The translations under genes were made by a program, and so were the position numbers. Source: Cryptosporidium bovis (Eukaryota; Apicomplexa; Conoidasida; Eucoccidiorida; Cryptosporidiidae). Taken from it: a stretch of DNA of 53,337 nt. Positions 18,970 to 29,352 of this stretch are shown here, one piece after another. The stretch is taken from assembly GCA_009768925.2 (NCBI GenBank), contig VHIT02000022.1, forward strand, positions 1 through 53,337, in the 5' to 3' direction. The notes below the pieces were generated by a model, which was given only the letters and a program-made list of their open reading frames with translations, searched no databases and was not told where the DNA came from. The stretch's first letter is position 1. The number at the start of each line of letters is the position of its first letter.

Positions 18970-21465
18970 ATGAAAAGCCCTTTTGAACCACAATTGAAAG
19001 TTTATGAAATAAACACTCCAGTGGGGAGATGGATAAAGATATCAAAATTAGATAGTTTTTCATGTCTTGGAAATTCTGTTGAGAATATTATTAAATCATT
19101 TAATTCATGTTCTGATTCAAAAAATGACATTTCAATAGATGATTCCGGAGATGCAAAGGAATTAGGGAATCAGAATAAAGTTGAATACTTGTATATCGGT
19201 TCAATAGGATCTGTAAGTACTACAGAACCACAACATATCCAAGGTGGAGCAGAGAAAGAGATTTTTAGTGCATATGGTTTAGTAGGCGTTTGGAGATATG
19301 ATAAAGGTATTACTAAGTGCTTGTTTATTACTGAAGCTGAATTTGTTACAGAAATAGGATATTGTGAGGGAATATACAAGATAAATAAAGTAAAATTTGT
19401 TGATTTAGAAGAAAACATTAAAGATATTTCAAGTGATATTGGAAGAAAAGAATTTAAAGAAATTTCTAATAATGAATCAGATTGCAGCTTTTCAAATAAA
19501 ATTGAATCCGTAAATTTAGCCGAGTCAATGATTCTATCAATTTTTGACAGAGGTGGATTTTACTTTTCAACATGCTCAAAAATTGATATTACAAAAAGTG
19601 TTAGACAATCAATAATAAGTGGAAAAGGCGACTTACCAGAAGAAAGATTTTGCTGGAATTACAACTTCTTACTTCCTTTATATGAAGGAGGATCTACTAC
19701 TTCAAAATGGGCGTCTCCAATAATATCCGGATTTGTTGGTTCATCTAGGTTTACTTTTGGAGATTTGAATGATAAAGTGGAAGGCCTTGAAGATGTTAAT
19801 AATTTCACTGAAATAAATTTTATGCTTATTTCCAGAAGAGATTTTCGTCGCCAAGGAGTTAGGTATTTATGTAGAGGTGCCAATTCAGATGGTAATGTTT
19901 CAAATTCAGTTGAAACAGAGCAAATTGTTATTGTAAGAAAACAAAGATCTACTAAATTATTAAGTTATCTACAATATAGAGGTTCAATTCCTTTTATTTG
20001 GAAACAAAGTCCTAATTTAGAAAAGACCCCCCCTATTGAAATTTATTCGAATAAGGAATTTCAGCAGAAAATAGTAAATCGTCATTTTAGAGAGTTATCG
20101 AAAAAATATTGTAATCAATTGAATGCTGCTGAAAACAATGATAGCCTTTTACTTGATAACAAATATCAGAGTATGAACTCAAGTAGTGGAGTTATAGTAG
20201 CTAATCTAATTGACAAAAAACGTCACGAGTTGGTTCTCGGGACTGAATTTGAAAAATATTTAAGTAATTTAGATGTCAATGATGTTTGTGGAAATAACTT
20301 TAAAGTGTTAGGTGATGGTTATTCAAATGATGTTTCTAAAAATGGCAAAATAAATAATGATGTTAGATTTTGTTGGTTTGACTTTCATTCAGAGTGTTCT
20401 AAGATGAGATGGGAGAATTTGCGCTTTCTTATAAATAATTTAGTGAATATTGGGCTAGATGATATAGGTTTTACATCACTAGAAATTCAACTAAATTTCC
20501 AAGAATATGATTATTCTCCTATTTATGGTATTATACAAGGCAGCTACAATAACGACTCACAAGATGAATTTAAATTAGTTGTGAATTCCATTCAGAATGG
20601 TATTTGTCGAACAAATTGTGTAGATTGTCTTGATAGGACAAATGTAGTTCAGTCAGTACTTGGTAGAAGAGTACTTTTGAATATATTGAGACAAATGAAT
20701 GATATTGATATTCCTCAAATTTCTGAAATTACTTCAGTTTTCCAAGCTATTCCAGGAAGAGATTCTTTAAACGAATTCTATTTTAGACAAATTTGGAGTG
20801 ATAATGCAGATGCTCTTAGTAAACTATATAGTGGAACACCTGCTCAAAAAACAGATTTTACTAGGTATGGAAGGCGTACAAGAAAAGGTGTAGTGATGGA
20901 TTCAATATACTCTATTGTCAGATTTTTACTTAATAGCCTAATTGATGGTTATACCCAAGATGCTTACTTTGTCTTTACAAATCAATGTAGTTATCCAAAT
21001 AGTGATCTGGGAATTAAAAAGAATATGCAGGACAAACTTATTGTAAATAGGCATAAGTATTTAAGTTCTCCAATAGTATTCGCTATTGGGCAATACTTTA
21101 CATTAGTTGCCTTACTCATATTCCTCCCTTTGTTTCAAGTCATTGTTTCTTATTCACAGATGATCGGAGGAAGTGCAATATGCCTGATTAAGGACTTTAT
21201 CTACCTTCCTTCCAAATTTCTATTCTACTTATTAAATGGCAAATCAGAGTATGAATACAGTCATTCTATATTAGATATATTCTCGGAAAACTACTTTTTT
21301 CAGAATAATGAATGCTATATTTACCCTATTGGTTCTTTAATAGCCACTATTATTGTTTTTATCATTGGGCTTGTTCAATTCGTTAAATACAGAGGTTCAA
21401 AAGTCGCTACGAAACCTCTTATAGATGACACCAATTCAAACATTTGGGAAAAAGGAAACCAATAA
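18970..21465 (+). CDS. SAC1: SAC1-type phosphoinositide phosphatase, 831 aa
   Basis: Single exon. Removes phosphate from phosphatidylinositol phosphates, chiefly PI4P, at ER/Golgi membranes. The catalytic CX5R(T) motif is complete: Cys550 in NCVDCLDRTNV, preceded by GICRT and followed by the conserved RRVLLN segment. Other family marks are HFRELSKKYCNQLN, FCWFDFHSECSKMRWENL and FTRYGRRTRKG. The N-terminal Sac domain has RDFRRQGVRYLCRG. Two C-terminal hydrophobic spans (about 697-728 and 783-806) match the two-TM anchor of SAC1 proteins. The protein is about 240 residues longer than the human form because of linkers in the first half. The convergent neighbour RRP7 is 48 bp away. Confidence 0.92.
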   Translation: MKSPFEPQLKVYEINTPVGRWIKISKLDSFSCLGNSVENIIKSFNSCSDSKNDISIDDSGDAKELGNQNKVEYLYIGSIGSVSTTEPQHIQGGAEKEIFSAYGLVGVWRYDKGITKCLFITEAEFVTEIGYCEGIYKINKVKFVDLEENIKDISSDIGRKEFKEISNNESDCSFSNKIESVNLAESMILSIFDRGGFYFSTCSKIDITKSVRQSIISGKGDLPEERFCWNYNFLLPLYEGGSTTSKWASPIISGFVGSSRFTFGDLNDKVEGLEDVNNFTEINFMLISRRDFRRQGVRYLCRGANSDGNVSNSVETEQIVIVRKQRSTKLLSYLQYRGSIPFIWKQSPNLEKTPPIEIYSNKEFQQKIVNRHFRELSKKYCNQLNAAENNDSLLLDNKYQSMNSSSGVIVANLIDKKRHELVLGTEFEKYLSNLDVNDVCGNNFKVLGDGYSNDVSKNGKINNDVRFCWFDFHSECSKMRWENLRFLINNLVNIGLDDIGFTSLEIQLNFQEYDYSPIYGIIQGSYNNDSQDEFKLVVNSIQNGICRTNCVDCLDRTNVVQSVLGRRVLLNILRQMNDIDIPQISEITSVFQAIPGRDSLNEFYFRQIWSDNADALSKLYSGTPAQKTDFTRYGRRTRKGVVMDSIYSIVRFLLNSLIDGYTQDAYFVFTNQCSYPNSDLGIKKNMQDKLIVNRHKYLSSPIVFAIGQYFTLVALLIFLPLFQVIVSYSQMIGGSAICLIKDFIYLPSKFLFYLLNGKSEYEYSHSILDIFSENYFFQNNECYIYPIGSLIATIIVFIIGLVQFVKYRGSKVATKPLIDDTNSNIWEKGNQ

Positions 21466-21513
21466 GTTTATACGAATTTCATATTAAGTATTAATTGACA
21501 AAAAAAAGGTTAA

Positions 21514-22632
21514 CTAATGTAGCAATTTTTGCATATCCTGCATTTTTTGCTCTCTTATTTGAAATTTATAAAAGTCAGAATATTCCTTTTTCTTCTTTTC
21601 TTTATTTTTTGAATTTTTCCTAGTTCTAAATCCTATAATGCAATCATTCACCTCTGGGCAAAAACTATAAACAACGGTACCATCTGGTGTTTTTTGCTTT
21701 TTATTTACAACCTTAATAAAACCGTCTTCATCCGGAATTGTTGATTCCAATTTCAAGTTTTCTTTTATTATTTCCATTTCTATGTCTTGTTTTGCCATAT
21801 ATATGTCTATTTCCCTTTTCAGATACCCTGGATCTGCTCTTTTTTTCATGATATCTATTATAATTTTCTGGACACCTTTATTGTAATCATCTTTATTTTT
21901 ATATGTATCAATATCATCAAAAATTATACTGTCGTCTATATATAGCATCCTAAATAAATATTTTGGATCAAATTCTGAATTTTGTTTCATTTTGTTTATT
22001 GGTAAACTATTGTGATAAGTTATATATACCCATGATTCAACAGACTCGCTATTTCTATTAGAATAATTAGAAGAGTGATGTTCTGAATTGTTATTGTTAT
22101 TATAAGAAATCTAAAAAAAACACATAGTTAGAATATTAAATTTATAAATATGAAATGATATGTTATTTTAATTCACGAGTTTCAAAACGAAAAAAAAGAT
22201 AACATCATTCCATCATTAATTAGATAACATCAAGTTACCAAAATAAGACAAACTTACCTCCTTAATATCACCAAAACCTCTAAAAATGCGTTCCAATTCA
22301 AAGTTACTTATACTGTCTGGAATACAAAACAATAAAATACTCGTACTTTCGTCACTTCCTTTGATTTCGTTCAAATCAGCTCTTAATCCGCTCTTATATA
22401 AAATTTTCCCCATTATCTACATAAAATAAGGCATTAAATTCAATTATTGTTTTGTAGTTTATAAGAAAAACGGAAATGATAAATGGTTCACCTTGAATTA
22501 ACAAACTACAATAAATGTAAATAAATAACATACCTCTCTATATACCAGAGATTTTCTTTTCAAAGGAACATAAAACAAAATGTTTTCTCCTTTAAGTAAA
22601 TCGTGGTGTAGAAAACTGGATTTATTCATCAT
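21514..22632 (-). CDS. RRP7: RRP7-like 90S pre-ribosome factor, 284 aa, three exons
   Basis: Exons 22632-22534, 22416-22258 and 22110-21514 join in phase 0 with GTATGT and GTAAGT donors and GTAG and TTTTAG acceptors. RRP7 acts in the UTP-C/CURI part of the small-subunit processome in the nucleolus. Visible features: a short N-terminal segment (ILFYVPLKRKS); an RRM with an RNP2-like ILLFCIPDS, FGDIKEI and an RNP1-like SWVYITYHN strand; then a charged region and the RRP7 C-terminal domain with DEDGFIKVVNKK and YSDFYKFQIREQKMQDMQKLLH, the signature ending. Length is near that of yeast and human RRP7 (297 and 280 aa). No start codon is open further upstream in frame. Confidence 0.85.
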
Positions 22633-22701
22633 GGGAGGAGCTGAAGCTATAAAAAAGGAACTATATTAGTCAGTTTTATATCTGCAATTTTTTGATATAA
22701 T

Positions 22702-22709
22702 TGGCGCCA
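22702..22709. promoter_or_regulatory. TGGCGCCA, candidate E2F-like site
   Basis: Perfect palindrome 70 bp upstream of the RRP7 start; a second partial ATGGCG follows directly at 22711. It lies in the divergent region shared with RPC3. Confidence 0.55.
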
Positions 22710-23295
22710 TATGGCGTTAAAGGTGCAATTTATTAGAAATATGACAAGAATTGAGGGAAAGAAAACAATTTAATTATGTCATTGATCACTAAATAAATTT
22801 ATATTGTTTTTAATAGTTAATCTTTTCGCCTATGAGGAGATAAATTTTTGATGATTTATTTAATTTGAGGTATGGTTTTGATATTTTTCTCTGTTATTCC
22901 ATAAACTAGTTTTTTTCTACATAAAATAATCAGATAATTCTAGACCACTGACCCCCCTTATTTTAGTATTTGAAAGATTGGTGATAAATATAGTGATTTA
23001 ATATACATGAGAGTACAACATTTCACTTTATAATGTAAAGCCGAAAATAAATCTACATAATTAACCCTTCTAGTGTGGAAATTAAAATTTCCTACAAAAA
23101 ACATGCAAAAGTCACTTTGCTTCATTGTTGATAGATGATATATTTATTTGAGCACTCAGAAAAATTTAACGTAAATTTGAACAAAATCTATTTTTATACA
23201 TAAAGCAAATTCTTTTAGAAGATGTATGCATAAACTTTGGAAAAACAGCTCTATTTTTTGTATAACCTGAATCAATAAAATTAGCTGAGAACATA

Positions 23296-23303
23296 TGGCG
23301 CTG
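23296..23303. promoter_or_regulatory. TGGCGCTG, E2F-like variant
   Basis: One mismatch-pair variant of TGGCGCCA, 195 bp upstream of the RPC3 start. Confidence 0.3.
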
Positions 23304-23497
23304 AATTCAGAGTTTCCATTTGACAATGCGGAAAGAAATTTAGTGAAAGTAACAAATGGCACTGTCTGTGTAAATGATATTTTAATTTTGTGAAAAATTT
23401 TCTTATAAGAAATATAAAATAGGTTCTTTTTTGTTAATAAGGTATATATATGGTGTAATATCGATGTTTTAAATATAGAGACAATTACATCTTTAAG

Positions 23498-25405
23498 ATG
23501 AGAGATGAAATTGAATTGCTTTGTGAAATAATAAATAGCCATTTTGGAAGTCTTCCTTCAGTAATAATTCGGACATTGTTGGTAAATGATCGACTACCAC
23601 TAGATAGACTATATAATTTAATTTTACAGAGTAAAGAAGCCCAAACTTATTTCCCAAGTAATGTGAGAGATAAATTTATATATTTTAGAAACTCTATGTT
23701 AATTTTAATTCAACACTTTTGTATATTTTACAAAGAGTCAGTAGATGCGGACTTTTGTTCAAACAATTCTGAGAACTCAATGACAACTTTTTTTGAAGTT
23801 AATTCAAATAACATATTATCTAGGTTGCGTTTTCCTTTATATTTGAATCATGTTGGTTCTTTGTTAGGAGAGAATAGCAGAGTGATTTTAATGGAAATAA
23901 TGAAATATGGGAGGATTTCAACGAATTTATTGATTTCAGAATTATCCGAAACAGTTGAGGATGTAGAAGGTAACTTAAGTTTGTTACTGAGTTACGGATT
24001 TATAAATATTCACGAGGAAACTAAAGATGAGTCGGAGTTAAAAAATGATGATGGGAGTCAAGATAACAAAAATATCAATAGTGCTTTTAACGACCTACTT
24101 CTTGACTATAGTGAAAGTTATTATACAAATTTTGAATCAGAAAGAACTGAACCGGAGTTTATGTTAGATAACAATTCAGCACTCAGAATTTCGGCATTAG
24201 GCTTGGTTCCTGCTAAAAATACTGATAGTGATGAGAATAAATTTGGACCTGGTATCAAGAAGAAGAAGTTAGATAAAGCTAAAAATGACACTATTAGTAG
24301 GATTCTGAACAAAGTTATTTATATAAACATTAATGGGCTTAATAATTCAATTTATAGCCAAATATTGGAGGAGATGGTGAGGACAAGATATAACAATGTA
24401 TTGTCCTCTGTTATTGTTAGAGTTATGTCAGATAGTAAAGGGTTAAGAAAAAAAACAAACGACCAGGGATGGACAGTAGATGAAATAAACAACGAAATTT
24501 TGGATTTTATTAATCTAAATCCAAAACTAAAAAAAGACTTAGATTTCACGGACGAGTCAAAGCTGAAAAATTCTATTTTAAGAGTAATAGATGTCCTATC
24601 AAAACATACAGACGAATTTATCTCACTTAGTCTCTCCCCCATTGGTACTATCTATAAACTTAATTTGGCTAAGATAAAGTTTTTAGTAAAATATAAAACA
24701 ACATTCGAGTATATAGGACAGAGAGTAGGGTCTTTAGGATCTAGAATTTGGAGTATGATGTGTAATCCACATCTTTTAAATACAAATGATAATATTAAGG
24801 TTTCAAATGTTGGGAGGGACAGAAACGATTCAGACGCAAATTCGTCTTCAAAACCAGTAAATTCCATGGTAGAAAGTGAAATAAAAGGTAGGGTATATTG
24901 GGATGATGCGATATTGGCAGAAAAATGCCTTCTTCCCAATAATGTTGCTAGGAATCTTTTATATTCTCTAAGTAATGAAAGATTTATTAGGATACACCAC
25001 TCGGACACTGTAACTATAGATAGTAGTTTGGGAACTCATTCAGTTGGAAACAGTCAATCTTTGGATTCAAAAGAGTCAGGAACGAATTTGAACACTATTT
25101 CAGGTTCTAGCAACTCCAATATGGTTAATACAATATCTCAGGCATCTTTAAACAAACACGGGATATATTATAGTACCTGTGTAGTCAGCACAATTAAAGA
25201 AGTTCAATTAAAACTTTTTAGAACGGTATTAAATGTCTTGACACGTCTCAGGGTACAAAGTGACCAGATAATGGAATATGAAATTAGATCTAAGCATCTT
25301 TCTCAAATAGAAATGCGGTTTTTTGAAAAACTCAACATTGGGCTTTCCTCTCTCTCTTATAATGTAACTCAGATAGATAGGATATTGCTTATTCTATCGC
25401 AATAA
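23498..25405 (+). CDS. RPC3: RNA polymerase III subunit RPC3 (RPC82), 635 aa
   Basis: Single exon. RPC3 is part of the RPC3-RPC6-RPC7 trimer that Pol III uses for promoter opening. It is built from winged helices. Visible: an N-terminal HTH with LLCEIINSHFGSLPSVIIRTLLVNDRLPLDRLYNLI; a middle winged helix around ILMEIMKYGRISTNLLISEL; and the diagnostic late block LGSRIWSMM, WDDAILAEKCLLPNNVARNLLYSLSNERFIRI at about 410-500, which matches the RPC82 RIWRLL/ML-EKQIAE/AMIP-KEARELLY-L-EN pattern. The C-terminus is the expected helical pair ending IDRILLIL. Length is close to yeast (654) and human (534). An Asp/Ser-rich linker at 180-270 is specific to this lineage. Confidence 0.82.
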   Translation: MRDEIELLCEIINSHFGSLPSVIIRTLLVNDRLPLDRLYNLILQSKEAQTYFPSNVRDKFIYFRNSMLILIQHFCIFYKESVDADFCSNNSENSMTTFFEVNSNNILSRLRFPLYLNHVGSLLGENSRVILMEIMKYGRISTNLLISELSETVEDVEGNLSLLLSYGFINIHEETKDESELKNDDGSQDNKNINSAFNDLLLDYSESYYTNFESERTEPEFMLDNNSALRISALGLVPAKNTDSDENKFGPGIKKKKLDKAKNDTISRILNKVIYININGLNNSIYSQILEEMVRTRYNNVLSSVIVRVMSDSKGLRKKTNDQGWTVDEINNEILDFINLNPKLKKDLDFTDESKLKNSILRVIDVLSKHTDEFISLSLSPIGTIYKLNLAKIKFLVKYKTTFEYIGQRVGSLGSRIWSMMCNPHLLNTNDNIKVSNVGRDRNDSDANSSSKPVNSMVESEIKGRVYWDDAILAEKCLLPNNVARNLLYSLSNERFIRIHHSDTVTIDSSLGTHSVGNSQSLDSKESGTNLNTISGSSNSNMVNTISQASLNKHGIYYSTCVVSTIKEVQLKLFRTVLNVLTRLRVQSDQIMEYEIRSKHLSQIEMRFFEKLNIGLSSLSYNVTQIDRILLILSQ

Positions 25406-25816
25406 TATATTTCACACTTACCTCTTATGTTCGGCTCTTAAGTATGTAGAATATATATAATTTTGTGCGATTTATGTAAATGAACACGTGGTTTTGCTGC
25501 TTCTTATTTATCATGTATTCCTTTTTTTTTGTGGGTTTATGCAATTTTTTATCTGTTTCTCGAGATTATTTTAAACTATGATGCCCTAATTTAATTTAAA
25601 CCGGTATAAAATATACACAAAAAAAAAAAAATTTAGAACACGAAAACAGAAGAGGGATCAATATTGTAGTTGTATTTAATTTTAGGTTTCATTCTATTTT
25701 CTAATTCCTCAAATTTTGTGTTTTATTACCAGGTAAATAACATATACATAAAAATAAAAAAAAGACAAAATAAAAATAAGACAGGAAGATAGGAGTAAAT
25801 ATAATTGTTATATCAA
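25406..25816. other. Intergenic region RPC3/WD40 gene
   Basis: AT-rich with long A and T tracts and one CACGTG at 25485-25490. No gene was seen. Confidence 0.5.
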
Positions 25817-27550
25817 ATGGAATTAATTATAAATGAAAACCCCAAGATCCAGGAAAATTGGCTTTGGAGAAAGAATGTTCCTTTTATTTATGACTATTTA
25901 TTTATGACCCCTTTAAAATGGCCAACTTTGTCCTTTAGTATTCCATCAATTAGATTTAATAGTGAAAGTATGGAAATAGAGCAAGCTATGAATGATTTAG
26001 AGAGCGATCCAGAAGTATATTCACATGGACAATTGGTGGTTTATGGATCATACACGGGCAGAAGTTTAGTTAATGATATTAATTATTCAGAATCAGGTAC
26101 TTCAGACAACTATATTGCAATATGTCTAATAGATGTTCCAAATTTTGATATTGATCTTTTAACTGTAAATGATATGCAAAAAGGTAGTGAGTTAATGAAG
26201 CCAAAATATTTGAACCCAGATATAAACACATTGCTTGAAATTTCAGTAGAGGAGGATATATTTAAAATTTGTTCAACAATTAATGACAATAAATTAAAGC
26301 TCGCGAGTAAAACTATTAAAGGAAAGATAGTTATTCATAGCATAGATATTGATAAATTAAAGGATTTAGGTATGGATTTAAGAAAAAAAAGTGATTACAA
26401 TGTTGAAAATAATTTGTTTGATAACAGTGTAGCTAGTGTTTTACTTGGTGACAAGCATAGCAGTACAGGAAAGTCGGGATATGGAATGGAATGGGGAACG
26501 ACAAACTCAAATTGGCTGCTCTCAGGTAACGAAGATTCTTCGATTTATATCTACGATTTAAATTCAAACAATGTAATATTTGAATCTGACGGTGACTATA
26601 ATTTAAATGGAGGGATAAATGATTTATCTTGGCTGAATCCCGACTTAACTCCAAATATTTTCACAACAGTGAGCCATCAAGGGAATTTATCTATTTACGA
26701 CTTTAGAATTAACAAAAAGTCGGGTGACAACAACTCTCCTTTACCAAAAATAAGGCTGAGGTCAAGCTCAAACATAAATTCTAAGACTAGTGCCCCAGTA
26801 GGAAAATGGAATGTATCAGATTATCCTTGTTTGTCTATTTCGGTACATCCCTGCATTTCAAATTTGGTTAGTGTGGGGTGTTATGATGGAAGTATATATT
26901 TGATTGATTTAAGGTATTTTTCGAATAATAAAGATAACAAAAATTCAAGTAATAAATTCGTGGTTAACAAATTAAAATACGGCAAAGACGGAATTCACAG
27001 AGTGGAATGGCATGGAGGTGGTAATGGACTACTGCTTTCTTCAAGTTTGGATGGGAAAGTTTCCATTTGGGATATAACAAAAAGCAATAATTTACCAATA
27101 TGGGACCAATTTTACAATGTCGAAGAAAAGAAATCGAATAATCATTCAGTGAAATCAAAAGAAGGTAATATTCATTCAGAAAATACAAGTTCCAGAGATG
27201 ATATTGCCACATTCAAAAATTCACTTAAGACTATTATTGGGAATAAATCTTCAAGTTGGAGCAAATCTGAAAGATTAGAGGGGCCCGATGAATTGCTCGG
27301 TATCCATTCTGGGCATTTCGGACACGTTACGGACTCCCACTGGATGTACAGCCCTGACTTCGACTCTTGGACGGTTGCTAGTTCTGACTCTTCAAATGGA
27401 CTTCATATTTGGTCTTTTAACGAAGCCTTATTTTCCTCAGAAAACGACTTGATTGAACTTGCCTATGCAAAGAATAATCCAATATTTCAGAATACAGCTG
27501 ATATATTCAGTACAAAAGCGTCTATTCAAAATCTAATAGATTCATTCTAA
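25817..27550 (+). CDS. RBBP4/MSI1/HAT2-like histone-binding WD40 protein, 577 aa
   Basis: Single exon; the first ATG in frame is 25817. The N-terminus carries the CAF1C/H4-binding signature: WLWRKNVPFIYDYLFMTPLKWPTLSF at residues 12-37 matches the family [23 protein letters not shown]. Seven WD-type blades follow, with GNEDSSIYIYD, GNLSIYDFR, GCYDGSIYLIDLR, SSLDGKVSIWDI and, near the end, HSGHFGHVTDSHWMYSPDFDSWTVASSD. Such proteins are shared subunits of chromatin assembly (CAF-1), histone acetyltransferase and deacetylase complexes in the nucleus. At 577 aa it is longer than RBBP4 (425) because of Ser/Asn inserts between blades, and it is strongly diverged, so which complex it serves cannot be told. 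Confidence 0.75.
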   Translation: MELIINENPKIQENWLWRKNVPFIYDYLFMTPLKWPTLSFSIPSIRFNSESMEIEQAMNDLESDPEVYSHGQLVVYGSYTGRSLVNDINYSESGTSDNYIAICLIDVPNFDIDLLTVNDMQKGSELMKPKYLNPDINTLLEISVEEDIFKICSTINDNKLKLASKTIKGKIVIHSIDIDKLKDLGMDLRKKSDYNVENNLFDNSVASVLLGDKHSSTGKSGYGMEWGTTNSNWLLSGNEDSSIYIYDLNSNNVIFESDGDYNLNGGINDLSWLNPDLTPNIFTTVSHQGNLSIYDFRINKKSGDNNSPLPKIRLRSSSNINSKTSAPVGKWNVSDYPCLSISVHPCISNLVSVGCYDGSIYLIDLRYFSNNKDNKNSSNKFVVNKLKYGKDGIHRVEWHGGGNGLLLSSSLDGKVSIWDITKSNNLPIWDQFYNVEEKKSNNHSVKSKEGNIHSENTSSRDDIATFKNSLKTIIGNKSSSWSKSERLEGPDELLGIHSGHFGHVTDSHWMYSPDFDSWTVASSDSSNGLHIWSFNEALFSSENDLIELAYAKNNPIFQNTADIFSTKASIQNLIDSF

Positions 27551-27662
27551 AAAAAAGCAATTTTCGTACTTGAAGCTAGTGAAAAATAAGTAATGAATGA
27601 AAATTGAAAGAACTCTAATTTAATTGCAATTTCTGTCATGGTCTATATATTTCTGTTTCTAA

Positions 27663-28375
27663 TCAATACATATCAATTTTTTTTTTGAGTAACAGAGCGC
27701 AACATTTTTTGTATTTCTTCCCCGAGTTACACCTAGGACATTTTTTATTTGAATATTTTGAAATGGGATAATTCATTTCATCATCACTGTATTCTTCATC
27801 TAAAATTCCCATTTGCCTCTGATCTAAGTCATCATCATCGCTTTCTGTGTATCTATTGAACAATTGCCTTTCAAATTGCTCTGTTCTTAAGTCGCCTAGT
27901 ATCCTTCTGAAACCTTTGTTATTTTGAGAAAAGTGATAATAATTATATTTTATATACTAATAAATTCACTTTATAAATCTTACCTGGATTTAGTATGTTG
28001 TATGCGCTTAATTCCTTGCTATCTTTGTTTTTGGACGAAGTATTAAAGAACAATCCTAAAATAGTGAGAACAATTAAACCACTGAAACGTTAATAAACGA
28101 ATTCAAAAACGGTAATTTACATAGAGTTTGTGGTAATGTGAGGTTGTTTAACAAAGAATAGATAACTTTACATATTATATGATTTTTATCCATTTTGTGC
28201 AAGGATAAAAACCTATTTATAATATGCTCCAAGTACAAATATTCTGCACTTTGAAAACTTACGGCAAACCAAAGTGGTATCCACACAGTATATACAAAAC
28301 TAGAAATGTTAGCTTAACTAGAATGGATCTAAATCTTTTTATTTTGTTGAATAATGCTCCTACCTCAAGTTTCAT
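27663..28375 (-). CDS. SAYSvFN-domain membrane protein with C-terminal SEC-C motif, 153 aa
   Basis: Exons 28375-28263, 28081-27984 and 27913-27663 join in phases 2 and 1. An in-frame TAG precedes the ATG. The protein has a short basic N-terminus, one or two adjoining hydrophobic spans (about 17-50), then the SAYSvFN core KELSAYNILNPGF followed by LRTEQFERQLFNR, which matches the SAYSD1 pattern (SAYSVFN-P-G, LTAEQ-ERE). An acidic stretch (ESDDDD, DEEYSDDE) leads to CPRCNSGKKYKKCC at about 131-144, a SEC-C zinc-binding motif. Human SAYSD1 is an ER-membrane protein reported to sense UFMylated ribosomes at the translocon; the SEC-C end is not part of that protein. The first intron (181 bp) is long for this window; the second acceptor is AAAG rather than pyrimidine-AG. 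Confidence 0.82.
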
Positions 28376-29352
28376 TATCTAGCTTCACGCTCACACTTAA
28401 ATTTTCATTCATTCATTTAAAAAAAAACAAACCCGCCAAATCGAATCAAAACTCAAATGATATTTAGTTTACAATATTTGAAATCTCATGGGTATGTAAG
28501 CATAGCAAAATAAACAACGAACATCATTATTAAGTAGTTGGAAGATAATATTTTAAGCAAGTTATGGCTGAAAAAATGGGTATGTGTATTCGACGGGATT
28601 AGAACAAAACGTATTAAACTTTGCGAGTCGGGCTATAGGGTGTTTTCCTCAGTAGAATTATTCTTATGTTTGAATCTCATTAACTTGTGTAAAATAAAGC
28701 AGTAATGTAAATGGCTTTTTATTTATATTTGAAATTGTAGCGCAACAAATCATAATTTTTTTTTCATAGGTACCAGTGTGATAATGCATTTGAGGGGAGT
28801 TCTCGGCGCCACATTATTTATTAGTGCAAATTAATGCACAATTAGAATATTAATGTGAGAATGGCATATTAATGCGCGTGGGGGATTGCATTTATTTGGA
28901 TGTAAATGTTGAATTTTACGAGTTTTGCGGCCAAGCATGTATTGGAAAGAGATATTTGATGATACTAAGCTAGAATAGTGAAGTTATGAGGGAGTGAGAA
29001 GTGGAATTGTTCACAACACAATAAAAGTTGAAAGATAACAAGATAAATAAATTAAATATAAAGGGTGAGAATAACATACTAATAAATTGACAATATAGTG
29101 TAATTTATGATGTAATGGGCTCTCACTTGAATTAAAAAAATTATTGTTTTTAAATTAACAAAAATAAATATTAGAGTAATATTAGAAACTACTGCTTTTT
29201 TATAATCATATGAAATTGTAGATATTATTTAGAGAAATTATATTAGTAAATAGGATAGTGTGAAATATTTTTGTGGTGAATAGGTTGGAGAAGTATAAGA
29301 ATAAATAGAATTTGTAATTATTAAAAAAATAATATTAGCAAAAGTACAATTA
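28376..29352. other. Divergent intergenic region with a GC-richer patch
   Basis: Nearly 1 kb between divergent genes. Bases 28564-28660 and 28780-28900 are richer in GC than usual here. The second patch holds CGGCGCCA at 28804 and a set of ATTAATG repeats with an inverted GTGCA/TGCAC pair at 28824-28839. It may be a long 5' leader of the KH gene or an unrecognised RNA; no known RNA family was seen. Confidence 0.45.
28804..28811. promoter_or_regulatory. CGGCGCCA, E2F-like variant
   Basis: Seven of eight bases match TGGCGCCA. It lies 540 bp upstream of the KH gene and 430 bp upstream of the SAYSvFN gene. Confidence 0.35.

Larger units (their letters stand above)
22633..23497. other. Divergent intergenic region RRP7/RPC3
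   Basis: Apart from the E2F-like sites at 22702 and 23296, this AT-rich stretch has no supported gene. A weak ATG at 22715 on the minus strand could begin an upstream leader of RRP7, but no donor site follows it. Confidence 0.5.

Noticed and set aside
28564-28841. Possible two-exon micro-gene: ATGGCTGAAAAAATGG then GTATGT, with a CATAG acceptor near 28770
   Set aside because: The joined product would be only 26 residues with no family match, and the intron would be long for this genome. Not supported.
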